Counted from the first letter of the stretch, positions 15,430 to 25,288 are shown. The stretch: DNA of 27,110 bases from GCA-003244245 sp032230565 (GCA_032230565.1 JAVXWL010000091.1:1-27110), one strand, 5' to 3'. Made by a program: numbers and translations. Notes: generated by a model not told the origin, from the sequence alone.

Positions 15430-15498
15430 CAATGCAGCCTACGGCTGCCCGAGGACGGCGCTGCGTCCGATCGTCGGGCACGCGCTAGCGTGCACGCG

Positions 15499-16176
15499 GT
15501 GAGCCGGATCCGGGAGCTGGCCGGCGGTGGACGCGCGGTGGAAGTGCAGCCCGAGCGACTGGCCGGGTTCCTGCAGCGGTTCGCCGCTGGGCACGGCGGG
15601 GCGCTGACCACTACGATCACGCCGCAGCGAGTGGAAGTCGCAGCTAGTGACGGCGCTACGGCTTCGATTTTGGTGCCCTTCGCACCTTTAGCGGCTCCCG
15701 CCGGGCAGCGGACCGGCCTCGCCGCCGAGGATCTGGTCGACCACCTCATGGTGCCGCGCACGGTCGGGCTGCTGCTGGTACGCCTCGGTGGATACAGCGT
15801 CGGCATAGCCCGCGCCGGCGTGGTACTCACCTCCAGTACCGGCAGCCGGCTGGTGCACGGACGCTCCGCGGCAGGTGGGCAATCCCAGCAGCGGTTTGCC
15901 CGGCGGCGGGAGGGTCAAGCGCGCGTAGCGTTGCGGGCTGCGGCCGACACTGCGGCGCGGGTACTGCTCCCTCGAGCCGGAGAGCTGGCCGCCGTCGTCC
16001 TCGGAGGGGACACCGCGGCACTGCGCATCTTGGCTGCCGACCCACGCTTGGCCGCGTTATTAGAGCGTGCCGAGCCTCGAGTGCTGGACGTCGTTGAGCC
16101 GCGCCGCGCCGTGCTCGACGAGGCCGCCCGAAGGGTCCGTTGCGTGGAGGTCCACCTCGACCCGCCGCCAGACTAA
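15499..16176 (+). CDS. acVLRF1-family peptidyl-tRNA hydrolase (Vms1-like release factor)
   Basis: The 225-residue protein begins MSRIRELAGGGRAVEV and contains GGQSQQRF at 126-133. This is the catalytic-loop motif of Vms1/ANKZF1-like release factors, which cleave peptidyl-tRNA on obstructed large ribosomal subunits. The actinobacterial branch (acVLRF1) has this size and N-terminus. The C-terminal part (ELAAVVLGGDTAALRILAADPRL) is the expected eRF1-like domain. GTG 15499 is preferred to GTG 15490 because the family begins there. It is followed, after 322 bases, by an ABC-F gene that also acts on ribosomes by family knowledge, so the region may concern translation stress. Confidence 0.88.
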   Translation: MSRIRELAGGGRAVEVQPERLAGFLQRFAAGHGGALTTTITPQRVEVAASDGATASILVPFAPLAAPAGQRTGLAAEDLVDHLMVPRTVGLLLVRLGGYSVGIARAGVVLTSSTGSRLVHGRSAAGGQSQQRFARRREGQARVALRAAADTAARVLLPRAGELAAVVLGGDTAALRILAADPRLAALLERAEPRVLDVVEPRRAVLDEAARRVRCVEVHLDPPPD

Positions 16177-16220
16177 GGCCTTCCCCGCCGGGCCCTCTGA
16201 TTGCCACCAGCACTGGCGTT

Positions 16221-16280
16221 CCCGAACTCAACAGCAGCGCTGTCCAACGCCGGCGGAACAGCGCTGCTGTACAGCTCGGG
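16221..16280. terminator. Nested palindrome downstream of acVLRF1 gene
   Basis: The perfect arms ACAGCAGCGCTGT (16231-16243) and ACAGCGCTGCTGT (16258-16270) enclose a 14-base loop containing the palindrome CGCCGGCG. Ten more bases on each side continue to pair at 7 of 10 positions. Each arm is itself a palindrome (ACAGC-AGC-GCTGT). It begins 45 bases after the stop, so a terminator is the simplest role, but the architecture equals that of the other nested repeats in the window. Confidence 0.6.
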
Positions 16281-16329
16281 AGGTTGAGAGCGCACAGACA
16301 GGGCTGGGACGGGCCGAGGCACCTAGCGT

Positions 16330-16374
16330 ATGGGGGCGGTGCCCATGCCGTCCGTGGTCATGGCGGCACCGTAA
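16330..16374 (+). promoter_or_regulatory. Possible leader ORF and hairpin upstream of the ABC-F gene
   Basis: A 14-codon frame starting MGAVPMPSVV coincides with a hairpin (CGGTGCCCATG at 16337-16347 pairing with 16359-16371 apart from two bulged bases). Several antibiotic-responsive ABC-F genes are controlled by ribosome-mediated attenuation with such leader peptides. Here no good ribosome site precedes the ATG, and a possible promoter hexamer lies downstream of it, so this is tentative. Confidence 0.2.
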
Positions 16375-16498
16375 TCCGGGTGCAGCCATCGGTAGTATGG
16401 GTTCGTGGTCGCGACAAGCTGATGAGCTGCCGGCCCTGCCCGCCACGGCGCGTGGGGAACCTATCCCTGCCAGCGACCACTTTTGGAGTCTCCGCAAC

Positions 16499-18124
<1,626 letters not shown>

Positions 18125-18328
18125 CGAGCACACCCTTGTTACGCAGAGTGACTGGTCGACAACCGCTTGATGACCTTGGCGAATTGAGCCCCTAGCGCAT
18201 TTGGGCCCGCTGCAGTGACCGCTCACAGATCCATTCGGAGATCGTCTAGCGGAGATCGCTAACCTGGTCGATCATTGCCGCAAGGGCCGTGACCGGCCCA
18301 TCTAGCGTCGGAAGGAAGGCGTTTCGAG

Positions 18329-18538
18329 GTGGCCGACCTGAAGAAGGGCAGCCGGATCACCGGCGTGGCCCGGGACAAGCTCGCATCTGAACTGAAGAAG
18401 AAGTACGAGAAGGGCGCCAGTATTCGGGCGCTCGCGGAGTCGACCGGGCGGTCGTACGGCTTCGTTCACCGGGTGCTCTCGGAATCCGGTGTGACGCTGC
18501 GTGGTCGCGGCGGTGCTACCCGCACTAAGAAGAAGTAG
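18329..18538 (+). CDS. Small helix-turn-helix protein, Rv1473A-like
   Basis: A 69-residue, strongly basic protein conserved in actinobacteria. The centre (YEKGASIRALAESTGRSYGF, then VHRVLSESGV) is a clear helix-turn-helix, and the end is a Gly/Arg/Lys tail GRGGATRTKKK. The GTG start is preceded by GGAAGGAAGG at 18310-18319. A 204-base interval separates it from the ABC-F gene, so it probably has its own promoter; a small hairpin (GGGCCG-TGAC-CGGCCC, 18284-18299) lies in its leader. The function is unknown; DNA binding is inferred from the motif. Confidence 0.92.
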   Translation: MADLKKGSRITGVARDKLASELKKKYEKGASIRALAESTGRSYGFVHRVLSESGVTLRGRGGATRTKKK

Positions 18539-18543
18539 GCCAG

Positions 18544-18660
18544 CTAAGCGTCGTCGTTGCCTACGGGATGTCGGCGCAGAGCGTGGAAAACGCGGTCAAC
18601 CAGCGTAGGCAGCTGGTCGGCACCGTCAGACTGCGCCCACGCGCTGAGCTCGTGGGCCAT
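18544..18660 (-). pseudogene. Probable 3' remnant of a TetR-type regulator gene (Rv1474c-like position)
   Basis: On the minus strand a frame ends in TAG at 18544, six bases from the stop of the HTH gene. Its last 38 codons start MAHELSAWAQSDGADQLP and end in VFHALRRHPVGNDDA. The pattern DQLPTLVDRVFHALRR resembles the last helix of TetR regulators, and M. tuberculosis has the TetR gene Rv1474c on this strand right after Rv1473A. The rest of such a gene is missing: upstream lies repeat copy 3 and then the ABC exporter promoter region. I infer deletion of the 5' part, with the element at the breakpoint. A short independent gene or chance frame remains possible. Confidence 0.4.
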
Positions 18661-18712
18661 TCGGAGCCGAATCGCGTTCTGGCGACGCCGAAAACCGCTA
18701 TTCGGAGCCGAA
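18656..18712. repeat. REPIN-like inverted-repeat element, copy 3 (diverged right arm)
   Basis: The left arm GCCATTCGGAGCCGAAT (18656-18672) is identical to copy 1. After 27 bases comes ATTCGGAGCCGAA (18700-18712), whose two central bases are AG rather than CT and whose outer part has diverged. Because the core is palindromic the arms still pair around that centre. The shared context ACCGCTATTCGG before the right arm and AATCGC after the left arm confirms common origin. Confidence 0.8.
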
Positions 18713-18809
18713 CTGCAGTCTCGCCACGGCCCGAGCGCGGAACAACGAAGTGCTTACAACGTTGCACGGGAGGCGACGACCGGTTCGCGCGGCAGCGGAG
18801 GACGGTTCA

Positions 18810-20663
18810 TTGGACAACTCGTGGAGTCTGCTGAACAGCTCAATGCGCCAGGGCAGCACACCCCGCGCGCTCGCGCCAGGCACGCTGCGGCGGATCGTCA
18901 AGTTCGCCAAGCCGCACCGCACTTCGCTACTGATCTTCCTTACGTTGAGCACAGTCTCCGCGGTGCTCGCCGTCGCCACTCCAGTGCTGGCCGGACGGGT
19001 CGTCGACGGGATCGTCAGGCACGCGGGTACGGCGTTGGTCGTCGGATTGGCCGCGCTCATCGCGCTCTTGACCGTGGTCGACTCGGGGATCGGTCTGGCA
19101 TCGCGCTGGCAGTCCTCAAGGATCGGTGAGGGGCTGATCCTGGACCTGCGCCGCGCGGTGTTCGAGCACGTGCAGCGGATGCCGGTGGCGTTTTTCACTC
19201 GCACCCGCACCGGGGCGCTGGTTAGCAGGCTCAACAACGACGTGATAGGCGCGCAGACCGCGCTGACCTCCACGCTGTCCGGAGTGCTCACCAACGCGAT
19301 CCAGCTGGTGCTCACGCTCGCGGTGATGCTGACCCTGTCATGGCAGGTCACCGTGCTGGCGTTGGTGTTGCTGCCGATCTTCGTCATACCGGCACGGCAG
19401 ATGGGTGCGCGGATGGCCGAGCTGCGGCGGGAAGCGTCGACGCACAACGCTGCGATGACCACTCAGATGACCGAGCGGTTCTCCGCCCCAGGCGCCACGC
19501 TGGTCAAGCTCTTCGGACGGCCGGAGACCGAAGCGGCTGAATTCGGCTACCGGGCAACTCAAGTACGCGACATCGGTGTCCGCAGCGCGATGTCGTCCCG
19601 GCTGTTTCTCACTGCGCTGACGACGGTCTCGGGGCTGGCACAAGCTCTGGTCTACGGGCTCGGTGGCTGGCTGGCTCTACGCGGCGAGATCGCACCGGGC
19701 ACTGTGGTCAGCCTCGCGTTGTTGCTCACCCGGCTCTATTCGCCGTTGACCGCGCTGGCCAACGCCCGGGTCGACGTGATGACCGCGTTGGTCGCCTTCG
19801 AGCGGGTCTTCGAGGTGCTCGACGTCCGCCCGATGATCACTGAACGATCGGATGCCCGGACGGTGCCGGCCGGTGCCGTGTCGGTGGAGTTCGACGATGT
19901 GCACTTCTCCTACCCGTCGGCCGATCAGGTATCGCTGGCCTCGTTGGAAGAAGTGGCGACGTTGGACGCGCGGGGTGGCGCCGAGGTGCTCCACCGAGTG
20001 GATTTCCGCGCCGAACCGGGGCAGCTGGTGGCGCTGGTCGGCTCCTCGGGCGCGGGCAAGTCCACCATCGCGTCGCTGGTGCCGCGGCTTTACGACGTCG
20101 ACGCCGGGGCGATCCGGCTCAACGGGGTGGACGTTCGCGACCTGTCCTTCGCCGCACTGCGGGACACGGTGGGCGTAGTGACCCAGGATGGGCATCTGTT
20201 CCACGACAGCATCGCGGGCAATCTGCGCTTCGCGGCGCCGGATGCATCAGATGAACAGCTGTGGGAAGCGCTGCGGCGTGCCCGGCTGGGGCAGCTGGTG
20301 CGGTCGCTGCCCGACGGGTTGGACACCGTAGTGGGCGACCGTGGGTACCGGCTGTCCGGAGGGGAGCGGCAGCGGCTGACCATCGCCCGATTACTGCTGG
20401 CCCGACCGCGAGTGGTGATCCTCGACGAGGCCACCGCGCATCTGGACTCGGAGTCTGAGGCAGCAGTGCAGGCCGCGCTCGCCGAGGCGCTGAACGGACG
20501 TACCGCGCTGGTGATCGCGCACCGACTGTCCACCATCCGCGCCGCGGACCAGATCCTCGTGATCGAGGACGGGCTGGTCGTCGAGCGTGGCACGCACGAA
20601 GAGCTGTTGGCAGCCGGCGGGCGCTACGCGCAGCTACACCACACCCAGTTCGCTGTCGTATGA
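18810..20663 (+). CDS. ABC exporter, fused permease-ATPase half-transporter
   Basis: About 617 residues: an N-terminal six-helix exporter domain (for example LLIFLTLSTVSAVLAVATPV), then an ATPase domain. The ATPase has Walker A GSSGAGKST (411-419), Q-loop VTQDGHLF, signature LSGGERQR (515), Walker B VVILDEA (Asp539, Glu540) and H-loop His571. All catalytic residues are present. It should act as a homodimer or with a partner; the substrate is unknown, with lipid, peptide or drug possible. An insertion before Walker A (ASLEEVATLDARGG) is common in actinobacterial members. The TTG at 18810 is chosen because GGAGGA lies seven bases upstream; ATG 18843 and ATG 18750 are alternatives. Confidence 0.92.
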   Translation: MDNSWSLLNSSMRQGSTPRALAPGTLRRIVKFAKPHRTSLLIFLTLSTVSAVLAVATPVLAGRVVDGIVRHAGTALVVGLAALIALLTVVDSGIGLASRWQSSRIGEGLILDLRRAVFEHVQRMPVAFFTRTRTGALVSRLNNDVIGAQTALTSTLSGVLTNAIQLVLTLAVMLTLSWQVTVLALVLLPIFVIPARQMGARMAELRREASTHNAAMTTQMTERFSAPGATLVKLFGRPETEAAEFGYRATQVRDIGVRSAMSSRLFLTALTTVSGLAQALVYGLGGWLALRGEIAPGTVVSLALLLTRLYSPLTALANARVDVMTALVAFERVFEVLDVRPMITERSDARTVPAGAVSVEFDDVHFSYPSADQVSLASLEEVATLDARGGAEVLHRVDFRAEPGQLVALVGSSGAGKSTIASLVPRLYDVDAGAIRLNGVDVRDLSFAALRDTVGVVTQDGHLFHDSIAGNLRFAAPDASDEQLWEALRRARLGQLVRSLPDGLDTVVGDRGYRLSGGERQRLTIARLLLARPRVVILDEATAHLDSESEAAVQAALAEALNGRTALVIAHRLSTIRAADQILVIEDGLVVERGTHEELLAAGGRYAQLHHTQFAVV

Positions 20664-20759
20664 CCGCCCCACAGTTACTTATTTACGCATCGCGTGACGC
20701 TGCGGGCGTACGAACAACTGGGTAGCGTGGGCTCGGCTTGTTGATTCTTGGAGGTGGAT

Positions 20760-22076
20760 GTGACTCCAGAGGCAACGCTGCCCTGGGCATCACCGGCGGT
20801 CGCACCGCCCACGGTGCTGCGCAGTCGGGAAGAGGCCGAGGTTTACGTCGCGTCGGTGTGTTTCAAGCACGGACCGCCCAAGCTGCTCGGCGCCGAGCTC
20901 GAGTGGGTGGTGCAGCATTCCGGCAACCCCCATCGCCTGCTGCAGGCCAGGCATCTCGCCGAGGCGCTTGGCGAGTACGTGCCGAATTCTCTTGTCCCCG
21001 ACAGTCCCCAGCGCCCTTTGCCACACGGCTCCACCGTCACGGTCGAACCCGGTGGTCAGCTCGAGATCTCCAGCCCGCCCTGTGCCTCGCTGACCGAGCT
21101 CATCGCCACCGTGGAAGGCGATACCGCCGCGCTGACCAATCTGCTCGATCGGGCGGGTCTCATCCTCACCGGTCTGGGCTCCGACCCGCATCGTCCGTCC
21201 CGCCGGCTGGTTAACATTCCGCGCTACGCCGCCATGGAGACTGCGTTCGACCGGATAGGCCCAATGGGCCGGGCGATGATGTGCTCCACCGCGGCGGTGC
21301 AGGTTTGCGTAGACGCGGGCACTGCTGGCGAGGTAGCGCTGCGCTGGGCCGCGTTGCACGATCTCGGACCCGTGCTGCTGGCGGCATTCGCCAATTCGCC
21401 CTGGCTGGGTGGTCGGCGCACCGGCTGGGCGTCGTCGCGGATGCAGGCATGGTTTGCCCTGGATCCAGCCCGCACTCGGCCCAGCCGGGTGCCGTGGAAC
21501 CCGGCTGGGGGCTGGGACCCCGCGGTGGATTGGGCGCGTCGCGCGCTGGACACCCCGGTGCTGTGCCAACGCCGTCCCTGGGGCAAGTGGCACGTGCCAA
21601 CCGGGATCACCTTCGCCGACTGGCTGTCCGGAGCGCTATCCGGGCGCCCCAGTACCGCTGACCTCGACTACCACCTGACCACGTTGTTCCCACCGGTCCG
21701 GCCGCAGGGTCACCTCGAGGTCCGCTACCTCGACACCCAACCAATGGGTCAGTGGCTGGTGCCGGTGGCGGTCATCGCCGCGCTCCTTGCCGATCCCTCG
21801 ATCACCGCGGCCGCCCGGGAAGCCTGCGCGCCCACCGTTGGCCGGTGGTTGCCGGCGGCCCAACGTGGCCTGCGTGACGACACGCTGGCCGCGGCGGCAA
21901 TCGCGGTATTCGAGTTGGCCTGCCAAGCCCTGCCCGCGCTGGACGCCCCAGCCGAAGTACAGCTACTAGTGGAAGAGATCACCGAGCACCGGGTCCGGCG
22001 CGGTCGCTGCCCAGCAGACGATCTCGACAGCGCCATGGCCGGCTCGACCCGACTCCACGGAGGTGAACCGCTGTGA
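20760..22076 (+). CDS. egtA: EgtA, glutamate-cysteine ligase for ergothioneine synthesis
   Basis: The protein has 438 residues and belongs to the GCS2-type glutamate-cysteine ligases, which join glutamate and cysteine with ATP to make gamma-glutamylcysteine, the sulfur donor used by EgtB. Supporting segments are KLLGAELEWVVQHSGNPHR, VEPGGQLEISSPP, MMCSTAAVQVCVD and HLEVRYLDTQP, typical of the ATP-grasp-like GCS fold. The GTG start at 20760 is fixed by GGAGGT at 20750-20755; the TTG at 20748 lies ahead of that site and is unlikely. It heads the egt operon; its last bases overlap the egtB start (GTGA). Confidence 0.93.
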   Translation: MTPEATLPWASPAVAPPTVLRSREEAEVYVASVCFKHGPPKLLGAELEWVVQHSGNPHRLLQARHLAEALGEYVPNSLVPDSPQRPLPHGSTVTVEPGGQLEISSPPCASLTELIATVEGDTAALTNLLDRAGLILTGLGSDPHRPSRRLVNIPRYAAMETAFDRIGPMGRAMMCSTAAVQVCVDAGTAGEVALRWAALHDLGPVLLAAFANSPWLGGRRTGWASSRMQAWFALDPARTRPSRVPWNPAGGWDPAVDWARRALDTPVLCQRRPWGKWHVPTGITFADWLSGALSGRPSTADLDYHLTTLFPPVRPQGHLEVRYLDTQPMGQWLVPVAVIAALLADPSITAAAREACAPTVGRWLPAAQRGLRDDTLAAAAIAVFELACQALPALDAPAEVQLLVEEITEHRVRRGRCPADDLDSAMAGSTRLHGGEPL

Positions 22077-23407
22077 CCCTGTCGATCACCGAGCGGGGCA
22101 CCGCCGCCCTGCGCGACCATCTCGCCGCTGAGCTCACGCGCACCCGGGCCCGCAGCGCCGCGCTGACCGACGCCATCGATGACGGAGAGTTGGTGCGGCA
22201 ACACTCCCGCATCATGTCCCCGCTGGTTTGGGACTTCGCTCACATCGGGAACCAGGAGGAACTCTGGTTGGTTCGGGACGTAGGTGGCCGCGACCCGGTC
22301 CGGGCCGACATCGACCAGCTTTACGACGCGTTCAAGCACCCCCGGCCCAACCGGCCCGCGCTGCCGCTGCTCGACCCCACTGAGACCAGACGGTATCTGC
22401 GCGAGGTCCGCAGCAAGGTGCTCGACGTTCTGGATTGTGCCCCGCTGGAGGGGCGCAGGCTGGTGGACCACGGATTCGCCTTCGGAATGATCGTGCAGCA
22501 CGAACAGCAGCACGATGAGACCATGCTGGCTACTCACCAGCTCCGGACCGGCCCGGCTGCTTTGCACGCCTCCCCACCCCGGCCGCAGCGCTCCCTGACC
22601 CTTCCCGGCGAAGTGCTGGTGCCCGCTGGCGAGTTCACCATGGGCACGTCCACCGAGCCGTGGGCACTGGACAATGAGCGTCCCGCGCACCGCGCCTACA
22701 CCAGTGCGTTCTGGTTGGACACCGTTCCGGTGACCAATGGGCAGTACCAGCGATTCCTGGCTGATGGTGGCTACGACGATCCGCGGTGGTGGAGCGAGCG
22801 AGGTTGGACGCACCGGTGCGAGGCGGCCCTGGTGGCCCCGCAATTCTGGTATCTCGACGGCGGGTCGTGGTGGCGCAACCGGTTCGGCGTCATCGAGCCG
22901 GTTCCGGCCGACGAGCCCGTCATGCACGTCTGCTTCTTCGAGGCGCAGGCCTACGCGGCCTGGGCCGGCAAGCGCCTGCCCACCGAAGTGGAGTGGGAGA
23001 AGGCCGCCCGGTTCGATCCGGCCACTGGTCGGTCTCGCCGCTTTCCGTGGGGCAATGAGGATGCCACCCCGGCGCACGCCAACCTGGGGCAACGACACTT
23101 GCAGCCCGCTCCTGCGGGCAGTTACCCGGCCGGCGCCTCCCCACTGGGCGTGCACCAGCTGATCGGCGACGTGTGGGAGTGGACGTCGTCGGAGTTCTCC
23201 GGATACCCGGGCTTCGCCCCGTTCCCGTACCGGGAGTACTCCGAGGTGTTCTTCGGTGGGGACTACCGGATGTTGCGCGGCGGCTCTTTCGGCACCGATG
23301 CCGCGGCCTGCCGAGGGACCTTCCGCAACTGGGACCACCCGGTGCGCCGGCAGATCTTCACTGGTTTGCGTTGCGCCCGGGACGCCGACCCGGAGGACCT
23401 GACCTGA
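22073..23407 (+). CDS. egtB: EgtB, ergothioneine sulfoxide synthase (non-heme iron)
   Basis: EgtB joins gamma-glutamylcysteine to hercynine with O2, forming a C-S bond and a sulfoxide. The 444-residue protein has an N-terminal DinB-like domain with the iron ligands His57 (WDFAHIGNQEE), His143 and His147 (HEQQH), corresponding to His51, 134 and 138 of M. thermoresistibile EgtB. Arg91 and Arg94 in HPRPNRPALP correspond to its substrate-binding arginines. The C-terminal half is an FGE-sulfatase-type domain (GEFTMGTS, PVTNGQYQRFL, GDVWEWTSSEF, MLRGGSFGTD). The GTG start overlaps the egtA stop and has GGAGGTGA upstream. Confidence 0.96.
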   Translation: MTLSITERGTAALRDHLAAELTRTRARSAALTDAIDDGELVRQHSRIMSPLVWDFAHIGNQEELWLVRDVGGRDPVRADIDQLYDAFKHPRPNRPALPLLDPTETRRYLREVRSKVLDVLDCAPLEGRRLVDHGFAFGMIVQHEQQHDETMLATHQLRTGPAALHASPPRPQRSLTLPGEVLVPAGEFTMGTSTEPWALDNERPAHRAYTSAFWLDTVPVTNGQYQRFLADGGYDDPRWWSERGWTHRCEAALVAPQFWYLDGGSWWRNRFGVIEPVPADEPVMHVCFFEAQAYAAWAGKRLPTEVEWEKAARFDPATGRSRRFPWGNEDATPAHANLGQRHLQPAPAGSYPAGASPLGVHQLIGDVWEWTSSEFSGYPGFAPFPYREYSEVFFGGDYRMLRGGSFGTDAAACRGTFRNWDHPVRRQIFTGLRCARDADPEDLT

Positions 23408-23408
23408 C

Positions 23409-24206
23409 GTGTGTCGACACCTGGCCTACCTCGGGCCGCCGCGCGACCTCGCCACGCTGCTGCTGGCCCCGCCGCACTCGCTGCTGCGGCAGAGCTACGC
23501 GCCGGTCGACATGCGTGGCGGCGGCACAATCAATGCCGACGGGTTCGGCGCAGGCTGGTACCCCGACGGCGCCATCACGCCGATCCGGTACCGGCGGGCC
23601 GTCCCGTTGTGGACCGACGCGACGTTCGCCGCGCTGGCCACCGAGGTGCGCAGCGGTGCAGTGCTCGCCGCGGTGCGCTCGGCCACTGTGGGGATGCCCA
23701 TAATGGACACCGCTTGCGCCCCCTTCAGCACCGGCCGGTGGCTGTTCAGCCACAACGGGAGGATCGCAGGGTGGCCGGACAGCGTGGCAACGCTGGCCCG
23801 CCGCCTGCCGGTGACCGACCTGCTCACGCTCGACGCACCCACGGACGCGGCGCTGCTGTGGGCGCTGGTTCGCAGCCGGCTGGCGGCCGGTGAATCGCTG
23901 GGCTGCGCGATAAGCACTGTTGCTGCCCAAGTGCTTGGCTGCGCCCCGAGTTCCCGGCTGAACCTGCTGATCACCGACGGGGCCACGCTCGCCGCGACCA
24001 CGGTGCACCACGCATTGGCGGTTCGAGTCAGCGACGGGGAGGTGCTGGTCTGCTCCGAGCCGACCGACGATTCCTCCGACTGGGAACCGGTCGCGGACGG
24101 TCATCTGCTCATCGCGACGTCGTCCGCTGTGCATGTCGTGCCGATCCCTGGGATTCCTGCTGCCGATATGGCCCATGCCGACCCGACCGTTACCGAGGAG
24201 CCATGA
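23409..24206 (+). CDS. egtC: EgtC, gamma-glutamyl amidase of ergothioneine pathway
   Basis: EgtC removes the gamma-glutamyl group from the EgtB product to give hercynylcysteine sulfoxide. It is a class II glutamine amidotransferase-like Ntn hydrolase. After loss of Met1 the nucleophile is Cys2 (MCRHLAYLG), and NADGFGAGWY and FSHNGRI are the expected substrate-pocket motifs. At 265 residues it is somewhat longer than M. tuberculosis EgtC (about 233), with the extra length at the C-terminus. The GTG start is one base after the egtB stop, and the end overlaps egtD by four bases. Confidence 0.94.
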   Translation: MCRHLAYLGPPRDLATLLLAPPHSLLRQSYAPVDMRGGGTINADGFGAGWYPDGAITPIRYRRAVPLWTDATFAALATEVRSGAVLAAVRSATVGMPIMDTACAPFSTGRWLFSHNGRIAGWPDSVATLARRLPVTDLLTLDAPTDAALLWALVRSRLAAGESLGCAISTVAAQVLGCAPSSRLNLLITDGATLAATTVHHALAVRVSDGEVLVCSEPTDDSSDWEPVADGHLLIATSSAVHVVPIPGIPAADMAHADPTVTEEP

Positions 24207-25180
24207 CCTCACCCGTGCTCGAGATCCACCTGTCCGACTCCGACGCCGCTGAAGCGCTGCGTCACGATGTGCGGGTCGGGCTGTCAGCCGATCCCAAATG
24301 GTTGCCATCCAAGTGGTTTTACGACGCCTGCGGCAGCGAGCTGTTCGAACAGATCACCGAGTTGCCCGAGTACTACCCGACCCGTACCGAACGGGAATTG
24401 TTGCGGCGCAGTGCGGGGCAGATCGCCGCGCGGACAGCCGTAGACACCCTGGTCGAGCTCGGTTCGGGCTCCTCGGAGAAGACCCGGTTGCTCCTCGACG
24501 CACTCACCGCCACCGGGTCGCTGCAGCGTTACGTGCCGTTGGACGTGTCGGAGTCAGCATTGCGCGGCGCGATGGCGGCGGTGGCGCGAGAGTGCCCGAC
24601 GCTCGCGGTGCACGGGGTGGTCGGCGACTTCACCGAGCACCTGGAGCTGCTGCCGGCCAGCCAGGGTGGGTGCCGGCTGGTCGCTTTCCTCGGCGGGACA
24701 ATCGGCAATCTGCTGCCGACCGAGCGGGCCAGCTTCTTCGCTGCATTACGCACCGCGCTCGACCCGGGTGAGCTGATGCTTCTGGGCGCCGGATTGGTCA
24801 CCGACCCGGCAGTGATGGTGCCGGCCTACGACGACGCCGCCGGCGTGACCGCCGAATTCAACCGCAATGTGTTGCGGGTACTCAATCGCGAGCTCGGGGG
24901 GGACTTCGACGTCGATACGTTCGATCACCTGGCAGTGTGGAACGCACCCCACGGGTGGATCGAGATGCGGCTGCGGGCCCGGCACGCGATGACCGTACGG
25001 TTGCCCGCCGTCGGCATGACGGTGCACTACGCCGAGGGTGAGCAGATGCGCACCGAAATCTCCACCAAGTTCCGGCGCACCGAACTCGAGGCCGAGCTAG
25101 CTGCCGCCGGCTTCGCCGACCAAACCTGGTGGACCGACTGCAACGACCGGTTCGCCCTCGTCCTCGCCGAGGCGGCCTGA
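24203..25180 (+). CDS. egtD: EgtD, histidine N-alpha-methyltransferase
   Basis: EgtD performs the first step of the pathway, trimethylating histidine to hercynine with three S-adenosylmethionine. The 325-residue length matches the family. Visible motifs are WFYDACGSELFEQIT with PEYYPTRTE (substrate side), the SAM-binding loop ELGSGSSEKT (from Glu85), LGGTIGNL, YDDAAGVTAEFNRNV and EQMRTEIS, the segment that in M. smegmatis EgtD contacts the histidine side chain. Its ATG overlaps the egtC stop (ATGA). No egtE lyase follows, so the final C-S cleavage must be encoded elsewhere or be done by another PLP enzyme. Confidence 0.96.
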   Translation: MTSPVLEIHLSDSDAAEALRHDVRVGLSADPKWLPSKWFYDACGSELFEQITELPEYYPTRTERELLRRSAGQIAARTAVDTLVELGSGSSEKTRLLLDALTATGSLQRYVPLDVSESALRGAMAAVARECPTLAVHGVVGDFTEHLELLPASQGGCRLVAFLGGTIGNLLPTERASFFAALRTALDPGELMLLGAGLVTDPAVMVPAYDDAAGVTAEFNRNVLRVLNRELGGDFDVDTFDHLAVWNAPHGWIEMRLRARHAMTVRLPAVGMTVHYAEGEQMRTEISTKFRRTELEAELAAAGFADQTWWTDCNDRFALVLAEAA

Positions 25181-25288
25181 GACCCCGTCCCGCCATGGGA
25201 AGCCGCGCCCGACCTTGCACAGCGTGGTCGCGTGCGGGTCAGACCCTGGAGCGGTAGCCCGCCACGCCCAGACGGCACCGCCTTGGAA

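Larger units (their letters stand above)
16177..16498. other. 322-base interval before the ABC-F gene, with a nested palindrome and possible leader
   Basis: The 5' part holds the nested palindrome at 16221-16280, probably terminating the acVLRF1 transcript. The 3' part may hold the ABC-F promoter and leader: a hairpin at 16337-16371, a 14-codon frame at 16330-16374, and a TAGTAT hexamer at 16393-16398 that could be a -10. No -35 is convincing. The frame of the ABC-F gene is open upstream of its chosen start (ATG 16398), but that extension lacks similarity to the family. Confidence 0.45.

Noticed and set aside
16398..16498. N-terminal extension of the ABC-F protein from ATG 16398 or further upstream
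   Set aside because: The extension is unlike the family, whose members start at the position of GTG 16499, and that GTG has its own GGAG site.
18231..18258. CCATTCGGAG resembling the start of the repeat arm, and a direct repeat CGGAGATCG at 18236-18244 and 18250-18258
   Set aside because: The match to the repeat core stops after ten bases and no second arm follows at the 27-base distance. The direct repeat is short and may be chance.
21749..23338. 529-residue open frame on the minus strand opposite egtA/egtB
   Set aside because: It is antisense to clearly conserved egt genes and its Gly/Pro/Arg-rich sequence shows no domain. GC-rich codon bias leaves long open frames on the opposite strand.
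25236..25246. GGGTC-A-GACCC palindrome after egtD
   Set aside because: A five-base stem with a one-base loop cannot form a normal hairpin and is common by chance in GC-rich DNA.
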